The notes under the pieces: model-generated | The model's input: only the letters and a program-made list of their open reading frames with translations | The model's database searches: none | What the model was told of the DNA's origin: nothing | Origin: JBPCIX01 sp051005875 | GTDB lineage: Bacteria > Actinomycetota > CADDZG01 > JAHWKV01 | Length of the DNA: 26,010 nucleotides | Direction: 5' to 3' | Assembly: GCA_051005875.1 (NCBI GenBank) | Contig: JBPCIX010000050.1 | Location: forward strand, 1 to 26,010 | Shown here: piece after piece, positions 24,712 through 26,010 of the stretch | Layout of the letters: every line of letters starts with the position of its first letter | Position numbering within the stretch: position 1 is the first letter of the stretch | Position numbers and translations under genes: made by a program

Positions 24712-25966
24712 TCTCTAAGTTTACTCTCTCGATGATCCCGCCTGCGCGTTTGAGCTTTTCAGGCAGATCCTCGTACCCACGGTCGAGGTGATGGATGTCG
24801 TGGAGCAAGGTCTGGCCCTCGGCGGCAAGGGCTGCTATAAGAAGAGCCGCGCCCGCCCTCAGGTCAGGCACCCGCACCGGCGCCCCTTGCAGCCTGGGAA
24901 CTCCCTTAACGACCGCATGGTGACCGTCAACGCGGATATCCGCGCCCATGCGAGCCAACTCCTGAACGTGCAGGAACCGGGATTCAAAGACATTTTCGGT
25001 GACTATGCTGGTGCCGTCCGAACAAGCCAGGTAAGCCATCATCGGCGGCTGTAGGTCGGTTGGAAAGCCCGGGAAGGGCAGGGTGACAAAATCGGTGGCT
25101 TGGGGGCGCCGGCTCATCGAAACCTGCAAACCTCGTTCGGTCTCGCGCCACGCACAGCCGGTATTGACAAGCTTTTCGAGGAAAATATCAAGATCGCTGG
25201 GCCGTGCGCCGAGCAGCTCAGTTTCTCCCTGGGTTGCGGCGGTAGCCAATGCGAATGTGCCTGCTTCGATGGGGTCGGAGCCGACTCGAAACTCGGCCGC
25301 GGCCAGTTCTGCGGCGCCGGTTATTACGATGGTCGACGTTCCGGCGCCCACAATATCGGCGCCCATTAGATTCAAAAACTCCGCCAAATCGACTAGATCC
25401 GGCTCGCGGGCCGCGTTCTCGATGACGGTCACTCCATCGGCCAATGACGCCGTGGTCAACAGGTTTTCGGTCGCCCCGCGGCTCGGAAAGTCGAGGACGA
25501 TCCGCCGCCCGGTCAAATGCTCGGCCTTACCCTCGAGGAACCCGTGATCAAACTGGAAGGTCACCCCCAGCTGTTCGAGAGTTCGTTCATGGATGTCAAT
25601 CGTTCGGGAACCGATGTTGCATCCCCCCGGCAGAGCAACCCTGGCGTGACCGCAGCGGGCCAGCAGGGGGCCCAGCACGTTTATCGACGCCCGCATCCTT
25701 CGCACCAGTTCGTAGGGGGCCTCACTGCCGATGTCGCCGGCGGTGTCGATAGACATAACATCGGACTCGAACTCCACGATCGCCCCCAAATATTCAAGCA
25801 CCTCGACCATTGTGAAAACGTCGGCGATCCTCGGAACGTTTTGAAGAACCGTCCGGCCGCGGGCCAGAAGCGACGCCGCCATGAGCTTGAGGCATGAATT
25901 CTTGGCCCCCGAGATCTTGATCGCTCCCTCAAGCGGACGGCCCCCTTCGACGACCAGATAATCCAT
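24653..25966 (-). CDS. murA: UDP-N-acetylglucosamine 1-carboxyvinyltransferase
   Basis: MurA transfers enolpyruvate from PEP to UDP-GlcNAc, the first committed step of peptidoglycan synthesis, in the cytoplasm. The 437-residue protein has the two-domain inverted alpha/beta barrel, with the ISGAKNS start motif (Lys22), the active-site loop Cys116 in LPGGCNIGSR, and late blocks PFPGFPTDLQPPMMA and DLRAGAALLIAALAAEG. Cys116 is the residue fosfomycin would attack; actinobacterial enzymes sometimes have Asp here, but this one has Cys. The family normally ends near GGIIERV. This one continues about 22 polar residues further, through a stretch that also encodes the start of the Nfu gene. ATG 25966 has no strong ribosome binding site. 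Confidence 0.97.
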   Translation of the reverse strand: MDYLVVEGGRPLEGAIKISGAKNSCLKLMAASLLARGRTVLQNVPRIADVFTMVEVLEYLGAIVEFESDVMSIDTAGDIGSEAPYELVRRMRASINVLGPLLARCGHARVALPGGCNIGSRTIDIHERTLEQLGVTFQFDHGFLEGKAEHLTGRRIVLDFPSRGATENLLTTASLADGVTVIENAAREPDLVDLAEFLNLMGADIVGAGTSTIVITGAAELAAAEFRVGSDPIEAGTFALATAATQGETELLGARPSDLDIFLEKLVNTGCAWRETERGLQVSMSRRPQATDFVTLPFPGFPTDLQPPMMAYLACSDGTSIVTENVFESRFLHVQELARMGADIRVDGHHAVVKGVPRLQGAPVRVPDLRAGAALLIAALAAEGQTLLHDIHHLDRGYEDLPEKLKRAGGIIERVNLESGRSYAPSHRREDSAGSPA

Positions 25967-26010
25967 GGCTACCCGAGCCGTTTCCGGTAAAACGAAGCGC
26001 CGCCACCGAC
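25967..26010. other. Window-edge stretch upstream of murA
   Basis: These 44 bases precede the murA start. On the minus strand, one frame is open from the edge and stops with TAG at 25971-25969, just two bases before the murA ATG, and would end in FYRKRLG. It may be the tail of an upstream gene, but 13 codons are too few to be sure; the other two frames are open as well. Confidence 0.25.

Overview
The window looks like a chromosomal segment of a high-GC Actinomycetota (Actinobacteria), probably a deep-branching or uncultured lineage. The evidence is the gene order dgt-dnaG-rpoD, glyS next to ppdK, recO near glyS, a cysteine desulfurase-mnmA-ligA series, an SCO4848-like small membrane protein, and frequent GTG/TTG starts with 4-nt stop/start overlaps. 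In Mycobacterium tuberculosis recO, glyS, dgt and dnaG also lie in one neighbourhood, which supports the assignment. No phage, insertion sequence, CRISPR array or plasmid gene was seen, and almost all of the window is coding.

Layout. 1-930: a low-complexity secreted or membrane-anchored protein of unknown function and a tRNA-Asn, both on the minus strand. 1051-1338: a small YtxH-like protein. 1349-5427 (minus): the dgt-dnaG-rpoD operon (dNTP hydrolysis, primase, primary sigma factor), with overlapping genes. 5523-10026 (plus): a protein fusing a site-2 protease to a rhomboid protease, a tandem AAA+ ATPase with a lysine-rich tail, and a VOC-fold protein. 10058-10625 (minus): a MazF-type toxin and ribbon-helix-helix antitoxin pair. 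10735-14822 (minus): glyS-ppdK. 14859-16151 (plus): a CorC/HlyC (CNNM-type) membrane protein. 16219-24194 (minus): eight closely packed genes, in transcription order a PaaK-like adenylate-forming enzyme, cysteine desulfurase, mnmA, an unknown charged protein, ligA, a MaoC-type hydratase, an SCO4848-like protein and recO. 24279-24452 (plus): a possible 57-residue membrane protein. 24481-25966 (minus): murA and an overlapping NifU-like Fe-S scaffold gene.

How the genes fit together. Most are housekeeping: transcription and replication initiation (rpoD, dnaG), nucleotide control (dgt), translation (glyS, tRNA-Asn), sulfur transfer to tRNA and Fe-S assembly (cysteine desulfurase, mnmA, Nfu), DNA repair and joining (recO, ligA), and peptidoglycan precursor synthesis (murA).

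The least ordinary part is 5.5-10.0 kb. There one polypeptide carries two unrelated intramembrane proteases, both with catalytic residues intact, and is followed by a double-ring-type AAA+ ATPase. This is the best candidate here for an undescribed membrane-proteolysis arrangement, although a functional link is only inferred from position. Other points worth checking are a MazF gene whose conserved N-terminus reads in frame but begins with ACG, a repeat-bearing charged protein translationally coupled between mnmA and ligA, three 14-bp repeats across the recO stop codon, and a PaaK-like enzyme lacking the usual hinge motif.
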